Below are positions 12,637 to 24,987 of a stretch of DNA of 64,000 bases, piece by piece (within the stretch, counting starts at the first letter, position 1; every line of letters starts with the position of its first letter). The notes beneath the pieces are model-generated. The model worked only from the letters and a program-made list of their open reading frames with translations. It was not told where the DNA came from and made no database searches. Both the position numbers and the translations under genes were made by a program. The DNA comes from Sympetrum striolatum (Eukaryota > Arthropoda > Insecta > Odonata > Libellulidae), in assembly GCA_947579665.1 (NCBI GenBank), contig OX388349.1:41673854-41737853 (forward strand), given 5' to 3'.

Positions 12637-12928
12637 CTAACCTGCCGGTGGTAATCCTTGCTTTTCCCGCAATATATTCTGAATGGTTCGCCTAGTCACA
12701 CGAGGAGAAACACTTAGATCTTCCTGTTTTTTCAATATACTCGATATTTTCGCTACTGCCTTTTCCTCTAGATGAATAACTTCCTTCATCTGCCTCACTT
12801 TTAACATTCGAACTGATTTCACTAACATTGTTTTCAGTTTCACTCACTTCTTCAATACAGTTTCCTTCTGTGTCACTTGTAATTTCCTATTCCCGTTCGA
12901 CGTAACTCTCAGTAAAATAGTAATTCAT
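12637..12928 (-). pseudogene. piggyBac transposase, N-terminal acidic remnant
   Basis: A start codon at 12928-12926 opens MNYYFTESYVERE, then a stop. The following codons are rich in E, S, D and N (for example CIEEVSETENNVSEI), as in the low-complexity acidic N-termini of piggyBac transposases. The open part at 12843-12637 reads in a different frame and is probably a shadow frame across the same decayed exon. Assignment rests on position upstream of the core and on composition, not on a conserved motif. Confidence 0.5.
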
Positions 12929-13640
12929 CTTCGGAAATTGACGACACAATAATAATTAAAATAATATTATAAAATAGTTGGATGTCACTGTATTTTTATG
13001 GAAAAAAATAACATAAACGGTTAAAAATAAATTGCAATACAATACACACGGTAAAAAGGCATGCAAGAAAATAGAATATAGGGATTATTTTAGTATTCAA
13101 AATTGCAGACAGGGTATTCAGTTCTAGGTAATGTTTTGTTTCGATATAATGTATCATTAATATACTTCAGCAAAGTATAGCCTAAAAGAGTAAGCTAAGT
13201 GAATAGAAACAGAAAGCTATTATTGTCAGTTGTCAAAAGGAAATGGAATAATAGGACTCCTTGAGCTAAAACGCATAAATTAGAAGAAATATTCACTTAT
13301 AGCAATTTAATTATTTTCAATATTTTGCTTTGAGAAAATGTCAAAGTTATAAAAGAAATAAAGAAGATAAATACATTGTGATGTATCTTTTTACAAAGTT
13401 TATCGTCTTACAATAGAATAATAATTTAAAAAATAGTAGCACAAAAATTGGTCAAATTATAACGAATTAAGCAAGTATATTGTATAGTAAAAATACCCAC
13501 CTAATTGCAATATAGAACTAATTGTTGAAATGAAGTAAGAAGTTAAAACAAAATTTACGGTAATTGAGTTGTAAACTACAACGCGTAGCAAAACTATTTG
13601 TCAAAATGTGTGTTTCCGTTTGGTTAAAAAACATTTCGCA

Positions 13641-13882
13641 GGTTGGACCAAGGAAGGGTCATTTTGTGTCCACCTCCTATTTCCGCTCTCATTACATTGC
13701 TTAAAAAAATCGTACAAAATGCATCAACATGTATATGTTGATAATCTGTATATAATCAATCTTTAACAACCTGTATTCGATAATTTAATGTAGTTATATG
13801 ACTGTAAAGCAAGATTAAGATCTTAAATATTGAACAAGAAAAGTGGTGGACATTTTTTAGCCCTCCCTTGGTCCTTCATGGG
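13641..13882. mobile_element. Inverted-end pair: right terminus of the piggyBac relic or a nested MITE
   Basis: GGACCAAGGAAGGGTC at 13645-13660 and its inverted partner at 13858-13876 bracket about 240 bp and share the TGTCCACC block. This could be a subterminal repeat of the larger element or a short non-autonomous copy of the same family. Only the right edge has a clear TTAA. Confidence 0.55.
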
Positions 13883-13886
13883 TTAA

Positions 13887-15183
13887 AATGGAAATCAAAT
13901 TCCGTTTCCCGGACGATAAAGAAATAAAAGATTTTCATAATGTGACATGAATATTGCCTTAAGGTTTGCTATTCAAGAAGGTCTTTACACGGCAGAATTA
14001 TTTTGTAACTTTAGATTAATTAAAGTGTTTAAGGAATATGAATAATGAGAATCACCGAGCCGAGAAAGGAGAAGGGAAACCTGCGAAAAGCAATTCACTG
14101 ATAAGACTCAAACATTTGCATTTTAATGCGTTGACGTTGAATACATGTAGATAGAGAAGCCTAAGCGTAATTGCATGTCATTGAGAGGGGAGATGTAAGA
14201 TGAAAAAGAAAGGAAAATTAAAAAGAAAAATTGATATAGAAAAAGCATCAACACCAAAAAATTCCGGTTATGTTAAATTCTGTATTAACAAGGTTCCCTT
14301 CTGTCATTACATATTAAATTGGCACATGTTCCGTTGCAAAGTTTTATTATACATTTTTTCAGGAATTATCATTCTATATATTACTTCTCGGTATATTCAT
14401 TAGTATGATACAAAATAATTGAGTGGTTATAATATACACAACACAGAGTATTATAAAAGACTACTCTTTGAGAAAATGTGATATTAAAACCGTAGACATT
14501 TTTCATTAGTAGGCCATTAGTATAACATAGAACTAGTAATTAGAGTACATAATGAATTTACCCAATTATGTTGGGCATTATTGCTGACTGAAGAATAGTT
14601 ACCTCATTGGAGAACAAATTTTGCATAATCAAACAAAACATATCATAGATAAGGCTGTGGTTTCTATTGGTTTACGATTTAACGTGACATTACATGGAAA
14701 ACTTCAGTTCATTCTTCAACTAACTCTCAATTCTGCTGGAATTTTAATATTGAAAATCAAACAAAAACTAAACTCGCAGTTTTTCCTTTGTTTACACTTC
14801 CATACGTACTCGTTCATGTTCTAAATTAGAAACTGGGCTAAGGAATGCAGTTAATTGTGGTTAATCCTAGGACTACTGATTGAAGTCCTTACACATATTT
14901 AACCGATAAATCCTTCTGCCTAAGAAGATAACTATTGATATGCTCGGGACTTAACGAATAAGTATTCGGCTAATAATTCTTGTATCGACGCTAATTAATT
15001 CGTGCACTGGGAAATAAAAAAATTACATGAACGTTCCAGATGCTTTCTATTTATAACTAGCTAAAGATAGAGAAGGTATATCGTATTTTAGGGATGTCTC
15101 ACGATACGTAGCCACATGAAGAACGTAGCTTGGTTAACGTAAATATAAGCCAAAAATTTTGATTCCGAAGACAATTTTTATCT
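13887..15183. other. Gene-free AT-rich stretch
   Basis: AT-rich DNA with short frames only (67 aa at 14200-14403 and 14621-14824, neither recognisable). No repeat, promoter or RNA gene is supportable. Confidence 0.5.
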
Positions 15184-16643
15184 CTGCACTCATATTGAAC
15201 TTATATATTATTAAACGCATAAAATTGTAGACTTTAACTTCAGATTCTTGAACTATTACAATATTGACCAAGTTTTTGTAAATGCAATCATAAAGTTAGT
15301 CTTAATTAACTGAAATATAGAAACCTCTGATATCCTATCTGGCGATGCTCGGCCGTATATTTGCATTTAACTCTTATACGAAATTAATTTCTTGTATGTT
15401 CTCATAGAACCTGCATCTTTATATCACTATTCACCCAAAAGCTAGCGATAAATACCGCTGAGATTGTGATAAAACAATATGGAAAGCTAGTCGTAGACAC
15501 ACGCATATCTATTGTATCCTATGATAGATTGGAGGTCTCTTAATTGAAAGCCATTTATGGATCAAAATAGAGAATGAGGGGAAGATGAATGTCTGATTTT
15601 GCACTCATATTGAAATAATTGAAAGACCTAGACTCCAATCTCTTAAACTTTTATAACATCTTCCATGTTTTGGTAAATAATGTAATAAAGTTTGTCTTAA
15701 ATCGATTTAAAAAAGCAACGTCTGATGCGATATCAACTGGTGCTCTGTTCAAAATTTATATTTTATTTTTATGGCGAAATTAGTGCCTTGTATATGTTTC
15801 TATAAACAACATTGCGATTTTATACAAACCCAAAGTAGAGTGAAAACTACTTATGAGATTATAATGACAATAAAAAGTTGATTGGTCCATAGACATACAA
15901 AGAGTGCATAGGATAGGTCATTGTCATTAATTGCATTGCAATCATTTTAAACTACATATAAGCTAATTTTTAAATACATTGTAAATTATTATTATTGCAC
16001 GAACAATGCAAGTAATTTAAAAATCTGGTGTCAGCGGTTGTAAATTACACACTATACAAGTATACATGCATTCGGCTGTACATGGTCAAGTAATATATTA
16101 ATTGTCTTATTCTAATTATATTGTGTAAAATCATGCAACTGATTTCAATAATCACATATATATTTGCAGCCATTATTCAACGACCCTAAAATAATTGGTC
16201 AAAATCAAAATATGAGGTTTGAATAATATCAGAAGATAGTTATTGGCACGCGCCTAATAATAGTTGTAATAATGACTTTAATTAAGGCTGAAATTGAGAC
16301 CTACACGTTTTTATCTCGTGTATGTACCCTAAATTGTATGCACTATATGAATAAAATTATGTCTATCAAATGAACGAGTGCGTTTTGGCCTTTCCTATTA
16401 TTTCATTTTATACTAATTATACATTCTAAAATCATATATCGTATAGTAATAATCACATATACATGTACAACCATTATAAAAAAATTACGGAACTATTGGT
16501 TAAAATCAAAATATCAGGACTGGATAATATGGGAAGATGGTTATAGACCCACGAATAGATATTGTATCCCAAGATATCGTGGAGCTCTCCTAATTGAAAC
16601 CCATTTACGGATCAAAATAGAGAATGAGGGGAAGATGAATCGA
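15184..16643. repeat. Array of diverged local duplications
   Basis: A segment at about 15184-15520 is repeated at about 15598-15918: shared GCACTCATATTGAA, AAAGTTTGTCTTAA-like blocks, TGGTGCTC/GCGATGCTC, and the CCTTGTAT region. The end of the first unit (15495-15590) returns at 16545-16640 with an identical 32-base run at 15559-15590 and 16609-16640. A further pair, about 16120-16270 and 16420-16560, shares AATCACATATA and TCAAAATCAAAATAT. Divergence varies between blocks, so the duplications happened at different times. No coding content. Confidence 0.75.
16258..16393. repeat. Interspersed repeat, partner of 22104-22240
   Basis: The segment has the same ordered blocks as 22104-22240: AATAATAGT, ATTGAGAC, ATGCACTAT, AATAAAATTA, and TCAAATGAAC. 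In both places a purine-rich tract starts 150-250 bases downstream. The parent element is unknown. Confidence 0.6.
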
Positions 16644-17300
16644 GACTATGATAAAAGAGGAAAGAGAAGAGGGTTGGGAAGGAAGGGGGAGAGGAACGGA
16701 AAGGAGAAGCGACCGCCGAGATTTCTTTTGTGGCGTGTGAGGACGTCGGGGAGGGTGGGAAGGGTCAAGGCGTAAAGACGCGGAGCGCAGGGCGTGGAAG
16801 TGACTTGGGATATTTCAGCTCCGGAGTGGGGAAAAGAATGATCAACAGGAGTCGCTGAGCCGAACCAAGGTCAGGAGGTTGAGGAGGGGGGAGACTGGGG
16901 AGGTGGAGGAGGAGGTGGGTGTGGGCTGGGAGATGCTGGAGATAGGTCCAGCGGAGTGGGAGGGGGAGATGGGGAAGAGAGAGAAACAAGGGGAGTGGAG
17001 CGAGGTGATAAGAAGTTGCGATGAAGGGATAAAAAGAGGATGGAAAGAAGGGATGGAACAAGAGAGATAGCGGTGAGAAATTGAAGGATTGTGATGAAGG
17101 AAATGGGATGGTGGAGAAAGACAGAAGGAAATTGGGAAGAGTGTGGAATGGAGGCCAAAGGGGACTTGGGAGAGAAGATTGCTTTCGGAAGAAAGTGCAG
17201 CAAGTGAAGCCCATGAGAGAGAGAAAGGTTAAACAGGGAATAGTGGGCAGAAGTGGAGGAAGGAAGGAGGAAAGGAAACGAACGTGTAGAAGTGTTTATA
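16640..17300 (+). repeat. Purine-rich tract
   Basis: The plus strand is dominated by G and A for over 600 bases, with runs such as GGTGGAGGAGGAGGTGGG near 16905. Frames on the minus strand (149 aa twice, overlapping in two frames, rich in P, L and S) are open because of this composition and are not credible proteins. Confidence 0.7.
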
Positions 17301-18315
17301 GCAAGAAGAATGAGATGCAAGTCAATGTTTTATTGTACTTAAGCTTTATGTACTCTACTCTATAATGTAGTACTATATCCAATGCAATTAATACAATTTA
17401 CAATTTTAAACAAAAAGCATAAAAGACAAGACTAAAAATAGAGTAGATACATTTTTGTCAAATAAATATACAGTAGATATGTGTACTACAATAGAACTGT
17501 TTAGGGAAATACAATTTACCCATTTGGGTCCTGCCAAACCAAATATGGTTTGTCGGCGGGTACCCGTATATATTGGTATATATTGGATATATTTTAACAT
17601 ATTTTAATTCATTACTGGCTGCGACCAGTTACTTGGAATACAGATTGTAGTGAATAATTAATGAATAATATCTAAGAGCGAAACTTAGATAGAAACTATA
17701 AAACTGTTCGGAAAAGATCCCGGGATAACAAAGAGGGTATTATGTTTTCCTTTGGTAAAAAGGGCACAGGGTTTGATTTCAGAGCACCCAAAAGGATGAA
17801 AGTACTACCTCAGATGCATCTAACTTTCCTTGAATAAAGTAGAGTGATTGTGGGAAGGTATAAAAGTCAGCAATAAATAAGGGAACTTAAGGACTAAGAT
17901 GACAGTGTATTGGAACACAAATAAAAGAAAATACTTCAAAATAGACTGAAATTACGAATAAAGTTAGAAGAGATCGATTGCATACAAATAGAAAGGGGTA
18001 TTTAAAATATAAAATAATAAAATAACTGCATAAGGACAGAAAACAGAAACGGATACAAAGATATAGATGTAGAAGTACACAATTAAATATAGACGTAGAT
18101 GGTATACTGGGTTTCAGTTAATCTAGTCAGTAGCTATGGCTATGAGAGTATAAGGTGAAATACGTTTTTCCTCCTGTAAAAATTCATAGCTTCAGGTCAC
18201 ATTTATGAAAGATCCAAATCGGATGAATACCATTATGACTCATAGGTTACATTGAAGAGTTACCATACTTTGAGAAGCAAACCGCAAAATTTATAACGTT
18301 TTGTATTACCATTAC

Positions 18316-18477
18316 ATGTTTAACCCGGACACCCTGTATTACAATAACTCATTCATTTCATACTAAGCTGACACACAGTTTCTGAGGAGTTATCAAAAAG
18401 GCAAAACGGATAAGAGTATTTAATAAAAATAACAGAAATATATTAAATGTCCCTGTTATGTTTAACCCGGACACCCT
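18316..18477. repeat. Pair of identical 20-base direct repeats
   Basis: ATGTTTAACCCGGACACCCT occurs at 18316-18335 and again at 18458-18477, 142 bases apart in the same orientation. Read in reverse, AGGGTGTCCGGGTTAAA resembles a transposon terminus, but I found no inverted partner or target duplication, so the parent element is not identified. Confidence 0.65.
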
Positions 18478-18639
18478 CTACTTTCACCCTGCCTAAATAT
18501 TTAGGAACGCAGTATAGAAGCAAATTGGCATAGCATAGTTAATACGCGGCATAATTAACATAGGGAGAGTAAAATCAAGAAGGATTATGGGTGCTTCAAA
18601 AGAGAGAATAGAAGGTCGATGAAAAGAACGGTCAGGAAG

Positions 18640-18960
18640 TAGAGAAAAGGGGAAATCAATGGAAATCTAGCTGAGTATGAGGAGATAGCAAGGAAGGTGA
18701 GGGAGAGAAAGATTGAGCGGAGAAAGACGGGAGAGAGAGAGAGGAATTAAAAGGAACGGGGAGGGAGAGAGAGTAGATATGGGAAAAATTCCGGTGTACT
18801 TGTACACAAGGGGGATCCTGACTGACCAGCCGCTTCGCAGGCGGTCCGAAGAGGCGGATGAGGGATCAAGGAAGAGCAATAAGAAGAGTGAACGGGTGTG
18901 AGGGATTGGGAGGTTAGATAAAATTTAAGAGCGGCGGGTAGTGAGGGATCCACGGCGGCG
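18640..18960 (+). repeat. Purine-rich tract
   Basis: Second G/A-dominated island on the plus strand (runs such as GGAGGGAGAGAGAG near 18760). Frames of 62-70 aa overlap on both strands and are composition artefacts. Confidence 0.65.
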
Positions 18961-19069
18961 TGGGAAAGCTATTCGGACACAGTAGGTGTATTTATACACG
19001 GGATGACCGTGTTAGGCGAGTTTTTCGCTGTTGAAAAGGGATAACAAGCGAGCGGGCCTTCACCTTTTT

Positions 19070-19850
19070 TAAAAAAAGGTTTGTGTTCTAAAGTTCGGAT
19101 TGATTTAGCCCTCAGAGCACGTAAAGGAGTTGGTTTGTGAGGAAGAAAGTTATAATTTAGAGGGTGTATAGTGTTTGATCAAGGCTCTATTATTACCCAT
19201 GAGAGGGGTACATAAACTACTGGTGGTTTTAGAAGATCATAGGCTCTTTCTGATTTGTGGCAATGCTCCTAAACTCTAGATTTTTACAGAAAAATGGAGG
19301 AATCAAGGAGATTTTCCTGTTCTCATTCTCATTTCACTCTTTCAAGGAAAGAGGATGCGTAAATTTGAGAAGAGAGGGTGGAATGCTACTCAAATGAAGT
19401 TCAATGGAAATATGATAAACCGAACGACATCAGAAAAGTAATAATATTAATGATAAATATTTATTATTTGTTATTTTAGTATGAGTGATGCTTGAAATCA
19501 TCCTAAAGCTATACTTGAAGTGGTGTACTTACTAAAGCTACTATAGATACAGAATCATATTCTGTGGTTGTACGAAATGCACTGAATTATCAAATTGCAT
19601 ATAAGGTGTACTTGTCTAACTGCTAGAACCTCATGCCAATTATAGTAACATCCTCAATTATAATAATGTTTATGAAGGAATTTACCAAATTTTCAGTTTA
19701 AAAGTATTCAAGAATACCATACGAAATGAAGAAGACCAAAGATATTAGAATGTATTCAATAGAATTTACAACTAAGTGAATGCAAGTGCAATCAGCAAAA
19801 ATGTATGTGATTCAAAAATAATTTTCAAAGAATATGTATACATAAGCATT
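19070..19850. other. Gene-free AT-rich stretch
   Basis: No open frame, repeat or RNA-like element that I can support. Confidence 0.5.
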
Positions 19851-19856
19851 TAATAC

Positions 19857-19910
19857 TAAAATAATAATAATAATAATAATAATCGTCTTTATTTGAGCGA
19901 CATTGAGACT
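19857..19910 (-). repeat. (AAT)n microsatellite with LINE-like 3' tail on the minus strand
   Basis: About nine AAT units are followed by CGTCTTTATTTGAGCGACAT. On the minus strand this reads as a short trailer with AATAAAGACG then (ATT)n, the form of a LINE or SINE 3' end with a trinucleotide tail. The body of the element is not recognisable. Confidence 0.5.
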
Positions 19911-22103
19911 TAAATTTTCTTCTTCTATCTAATCCATCGTCATTAATAGTAGAATTGTAATAGATGAAAGAGAATACTATGAGATATAATTAGAAGAATT
20001 GAAGATGTAAAAAACCTAAGAGATTCTAGCGAAAAAAATCCACAAAGGAGGAGGGAGTGTAAAACCTGCGCAAACCTACCGATAGTAATATCTAACAGAT
20101 GAGGGAGGAAAAAAAGAACATAAAATGTAAAGGAATACTACCAGTGAGTACTTTCATGCGATACATAAGTAAAAATCAGTTCACGTTAAAACAAATTATA
20201 GCAACATATATAATAGCAGAAAACTATCCAAAAAAAGGAAAACGTACATGGATTTTCATCCATTAGGTAAAATCTGAGACAAAAAACACATATTATAAAA
20301 GACAGATGAAACTAAAACTAAAATTATACGTCCGTTGTCAAACAAACAATTTCGCAGTTCGTGAATAGAAATGAATTAAACGGTTCTCATCTAAATTTGT
20401 TTCGAAAACGAACATTTTCTTCTGAAATTATTTGTCAATTTCAATAATTTTTAACAGCTTTAGGAAAATATTTGGGGGAAATTTTATGCTACTAAAAACT
20501 CAGATTTTACATTCAGATTTCAGTCGTAATTAAAGAAACTAGAAATGGAAGCATATCACAAGAGGGGCGTCATATAAATCAGAAACTGCTCAGTAATAAA
20601 ATTTTCCGGTAGTTAAATCATGTCTCGAGACCTTATCTTGGGAGCATTTAACTTCTGATAAGCCATCTTGAACTTGGAAAGCCTCGAAGGTATTAAATTA
20701 CTCAAAAAGGTAAATTCAGAATTAGGGAGGGAGGAAGTCAGCGTAATTGTCTAGAAGTCCTCAATTAATAAGGAATATTACGTTTATTATAGTGAAAACT
20801 TTATTCGAGATATTAATAATGCATGTATAAATATTCTTATGCTGATGGAAAGCGTCGCTTTTTAATATATTAGGCAATATCGTGAATTCATTATAGAAAG
20901 ATATTAGAACGATGTTAAATACTCTATGAGGCAGTCCGTCTATCAAATATCCATATTTTACGAACGAGATTATTAGAAATTGGCATTTTTTTAATTAAAT
21001 TGGCATTTTATAGGATTAATTTCTCATTCGCAATAATTTATCGTTTAATAAAAATATATTATACACTCTACTCCACCACGAATATAATGAATACATGCTA
21101 ATTATAATCTATCGATTCGGCCGAGATGTTGTGGAAAGACATAATTGAAAATAGATTCCTACTTTTTTACCTTAACCCTAACCTTTGTGGAAAAGTAGTA
21201 ATCTATTTTCATCATGCTGATTAATTACAGTATTTTTAGCTTCAAGAATTTAATCATAAAATTCTATTATGCATGCAAGTGCAGAATAACTGTTATGTAA
21301 CTTTACACTAATTACTGAGTAACTACCTATCGTATGACCTAAACTGATTAATTACCCGTTTATTCAATACTCATTGCTCCATGCGTAACTGATTAATTTC
21401 CTGTTTACTTAATTATAATTTGTCTATTTTTTCAGTAACGATTTCATTGTAGACCGATGTATAGACGCTGAATGTTATTATTGGTAAACAAATTTAACGA
21501 TGAGATCAACGTTTCCACTTTACTGAAATAACATCTCTCGCTTCTCTTGCGTCTACCGTACTCGTAAATTAAGTCAAGGTTGTATCACGTGTACCATTTT
21601 GGCCGAATAAACGTTAATTTTCCTCATTCATTGAATTCAACGCTATTTTCCCTGACGAGAAAATCTGAACATCATAATTTTAAAATTATAAGATTACGAA
21701 AAATGTATTCTTCTGCAGATGTAAGGTGTTGAGTTTTTTTATTTAATATGAAATGGCAGCTATAGTAGTACCTAGAAATCTAGAAGTTTTAAAGCTCCAG
21801 ATAATTGTGACTAAATTGCATATGATTCGACGAGTTGGAGCAGTAGATCTTTTGAGTTGACTACGAATGAAAAAGATAAAATTATTTGGCAATGGAATGT
21901 AGTGTAATGTTTGCGTATCATTATACATACACAGAATCCCTTAAATTCAAAATAACAGGTTCTGTTTAAGATACAGTGTTCCCTTCTATATAAAGTCATT
22001 GATTAATCATCTAAATATAATTTAGATATTTAAATTTGTAGAGAAACCTCATAAATAAAAACATAAGTAGAATATATATGTTAGCAACAATAGCTAAGAA
22101 TGT
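19911..22103. other. Gene-free AT-rich stretch
   Basis: Holds a 20-base-arm hairpin at 21147-21210 and otherwise only short frames under 63 aa with no recognisable content. Confidence 0.5.
21147..21210. repeat. Hairpin with 20-base arms
   Basis: Arms 21147-21166 and 21191-21210 are inverted repeats with one mismatch (GAAAATAGATT/AATCTATTTTC). The loop contains TTAACCCTAACC, a chance resemblance to telomeric sequence, not a repeat array. Confidence 0.65.
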
Positions 22104-22240
22104 ATGTAATAATAGTAGTTCTAAAAATGACTTGATTTATGTATGAGATTGAGACTTGCATGTCTCATCTTACATCTAACCCTTAAAGTAATGCACTATT
22201 TAAATAAAATTAATCTATGTCAAATGAACAAACGCGTCCC
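22104..22240. repeat. Interspersed repeat, partner of 16258-16393
   Basis: Diverged copy of the 16258-16393 segment, again ahead of a purine-rich tract. Shared blocks include ATTGAGAC, ATGCACTAT and TCAAATGAAC. Confidence 0.6.
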
Positions 22241-22384
22241 TCTTAACTGATTAAAATGTGTTTTGCTTTAATCTTTTCATTTTCAAAAAAAAACTTTAGG
22301 TTACCTACGGTAAGCTTCGCAAAAAGACGTGCAACTATCGAAATCAAACCAAAAACTTATTATCTTAGAAGCGTCCAAATTGTC

Positions 22385-22860
22385 TGATCAGAATGTGAGA
22401 TATTGTATGGAGGCGATACGAAAACAATACGGAAAAGACCGAAAGCCGATCACGGGTAAAATATATCGCAGTGGTTTGGGAAGAAGAAAGTTGTAAAGCG
22501 ATTGGAAGTTTACGGAAGAAATCGTGGAACGTGTCGAGAGAGAGAAAGAGTAATGAAGGGGGAGACGGAGACACGTAGGGAGGGAATTAGAGCGAAAATG
22601 GCTGGGAGAGGGCGTATATAAAAAAGGAAAGCGTGGAAGGGAACGGAATTGGGTGAAATTAGGAGGAGGAGATAAAAAGGTTGGTGCGAAGGATAAGGGA
22701 AGCAGGTAGCTGAGGAAAGTGTTGATGAAGGCAGAGGGCAAAAGGCAAAAAATGGAACTTTGTGAGACCGCGTGCCAAGAAAGGCTGAAACAAGGATGGG
22801 AAAAGTTTGTGGGCGACGAAATGTTTTTTATGGCGAGAAACGCCGCCATTTCGGGAAAAA
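22385..22860 (+). repeat. Purine-rich tract
   Basis: Third G/A-dominated island. The 153-aa minus-strand frame over it (22388-22849) is rich in S, L, F and P, has no domain, and is best explained by the scarcity of stop codons on the pyrimidine strand. Confidence 0.6.
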
Positions 22861-23078
22861 AATGAAGTACGTTCTAGTATCGAAGTTTGTCCACCTTATA
22901 TAAATTGTAATAGTAAAACCAAAAAAAAATGAAAGTTTTAATCTCATACTATGTGCATAACACTTCCTTTCTTTTCGATAACAGATGATTCGACTAATCT
23001 ATTTAGAAACTTATAGTTAATCTCTTTCGTTAATTGTTCTTATTTTTATTTGTAATTAACATAATATTTGAGATAGCA

Positions 23079-23140
23079 AGGAAGATGTCATCACGGTGAC
23101 GAAACCGATCGTTTTTGAATAAATCTCTGTGGAAGTTACA
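23079..23140 (+). other. Structured 3' module, copy 2
   Basis: AGGAAGA (23079-23085), one T, perfect stem GTCA/TGAC with a six-base loop, GAAAC (23101-23105), CGATCG, then AATAAA at about 23119 and CTGTGGAA just after. The stem differs in sequence from the other copies yet remains fully paired. Confidence 0.6.
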
Positions 23141-24960
23141 AAGTTTTTTCAATTTTTTGAAATGCCTATTCCATTACACGAAGTCACGCTTCAGAATATT
23201 GATTTTGTATTATTTGAGTTTATTACTCTTTCCATGTACCATTATACGTTATACCATTGAGTGATAGTACCATTTCAATTGAGGGTTGTCATAATTGTAA
23301 TTGTTTTTTTTTGTTTTCCTTTATCATATAGTGTATATTTCTCATGAGTTAAATGGAAGATGGGACTATCTAGTCTCAATTTCGCCCAATAATAAAGACC
23401 TTTGTATGCATGTATAATGTTCTCATCGGTAGTGAAATGCGCATAGAGTGAGACTACAACTATTGATGATTTTTATGTATTTACTATCACAATTTACTAT
23501 TAAAATATTTTTCATTTTTTTACACGATTAGACCTCTTCCACCTTTGCCCCTGATTATGTGAAATGTGCATAGGATGAGATAATAACTTTTGATAGTTTA
23601 TTGGTTTATTAATACAATATAAATTTGCCATCAGTTGTCCACTGTGTTCCACCTTGTATAAGCGGTAATATGTTTGTAGGATGTTTGCGAGTCGAAGAAA
23701 AATAATAAATAAAAAAGATTTTACGGGCCTTAACTTTTTCAGAAATTCACACAAGGATCTCGAAGGCTTATGCTTTAACATGTCATGTCTGTTGACGTAC
23801 GTACTTCGCCGAATTTTTCCCGACTACAAAAGGGCTTACGAGAACAAAAATTAATAATTCGAATACATGACTAATAGGTGCATCAACAATAACCCAAATA
23901 TGTTTATAAAAGGAACTGGGAAGGGAAAATAAAGTATTCCAATAAAATCGGTGTTTTCATCTATGAAAAACGTAGGATAGCTTCAAATGTCGTTCGGGTA
24001 TGTAATTTTTGATCCTAAATAAATACGAAAAATTTACAAATGATGTAAATGAAGAATGACTGAGCGCATGAATGCGAGCGACTTAACCCAAAGTTGTACA
24101 AGAAGAGAAAAATAACTATTTTCTCTTGTACTCGTACATCAGAAAATTTAATAATTTTTATTTTCAATAATTAAATTTAATATTTTTTTAATTCCCAACA
24201 CACTGCCTTTCTCCATATGGAATATATTAGTATATTTTAGCTCAAAATATGTGGTAAATTTTAAAATACGAAGAAACTCGATTACTCCTTGCACAATTAT
24301 GAATGCTATATGACTCTAACTCTGAGAAAATACACAGGAGAGTTGCACATAAACGTTTCCTTTTGAAAATACCTCCCATGAAGGGCAGCATTGTTTAATG
24401 TTGAATTAAAATTAATTTAATTGTATGTCCTGAATGATATTCTTCACGGGAATGTTTTTAATTGGTATAGAATGGCAGAAGGGAGAAATAGTTTAATTGT
24501 TCATATAAATCTCATATCTGTGTGGACTAGTTAAACAAAAAAATATAAATAACTTACTGGGTGAGGTTAAAGTCTCAAATGGATACAGATTATTTTTAAC
24601 GTAAATGGAAAGACAACCCAGACATGAAATAAGACGTATAAGATATAGTAGAAAATAAGAATGAATACAACCAAGGTCATAGTTTTGAAAAGGAAAATAT
24701 TTAGTAAATGATATCATAAAAGAACGTAAGCTAAATTATATAATAGATCAAATAAATATTTAGATATATTAGATATAATAAATATAATAAATATCATCCC
24801 TTCCACAAAGTTGAGTTTGACCATATTAGATCTAAATAATATAAGGTTAAGGAAATGAAAGACCTCACTTAAGAGAGAACTAAGGGGTGAATAAAAAAAA
24901 CTTCTTAAAGAAAAGTGACGATGGTGATTCTGTTCTGCTGTTTCTTCGATTTTTTATTAA
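23141..24960. other. Gene-free AT-rich stretch
   Basis: Only short frames (up to 89 aa) with no recognisable content; AT runs near 24740-24800. Confidence 0.5.
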
Positions 24961-24987
24961 ATTAAAGAAACTACAAGGATCGAAAAC

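Larger units (their letters stand above)
10243..13882 (-). mobile_element. Decayed piggyBac-family DNA transposon
   Basis: Transposase fragments on the minus strand (10707-12928) sit between inverted ends. The right end at 13882 reads inward CCCATGAAGGACCAAGGG and abuts TTAA (13883-13886), the target site piggyBac elements duplicate. The left end carries the same GGACCAAGGGAGGG block at 10252-10265, with a degraded TTAC at 10243-10246. Subterminal blocks with TGTCCAC also match in inverted orientation. A third copy of the end sequence lies inside at 13645-13674. The element is dead: the transposase has stops, frameshifts and a rearranged middle. TIR assignment at the left is less certain than at the right. 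Confidence 0.75.

Noticed and set aside
16765..17320. Two overlapping 149-codon minus-strand frames rich in P, L and S
   Set aside because: Both arise from the pyrimidine-rich complement of a G/A tract, which contains few stop codons in any frame.
21167..21190. TTAACCCTAACC, telomere-like
   Set aside because: Only two degenerate units in a hairpin loop; not an array, and not the TTAGG repeat expected in most insects.
22388..22849. 153-codon minus-strand frame
   Set aside because: Same explanation: purine-rich plus strand, no domain.
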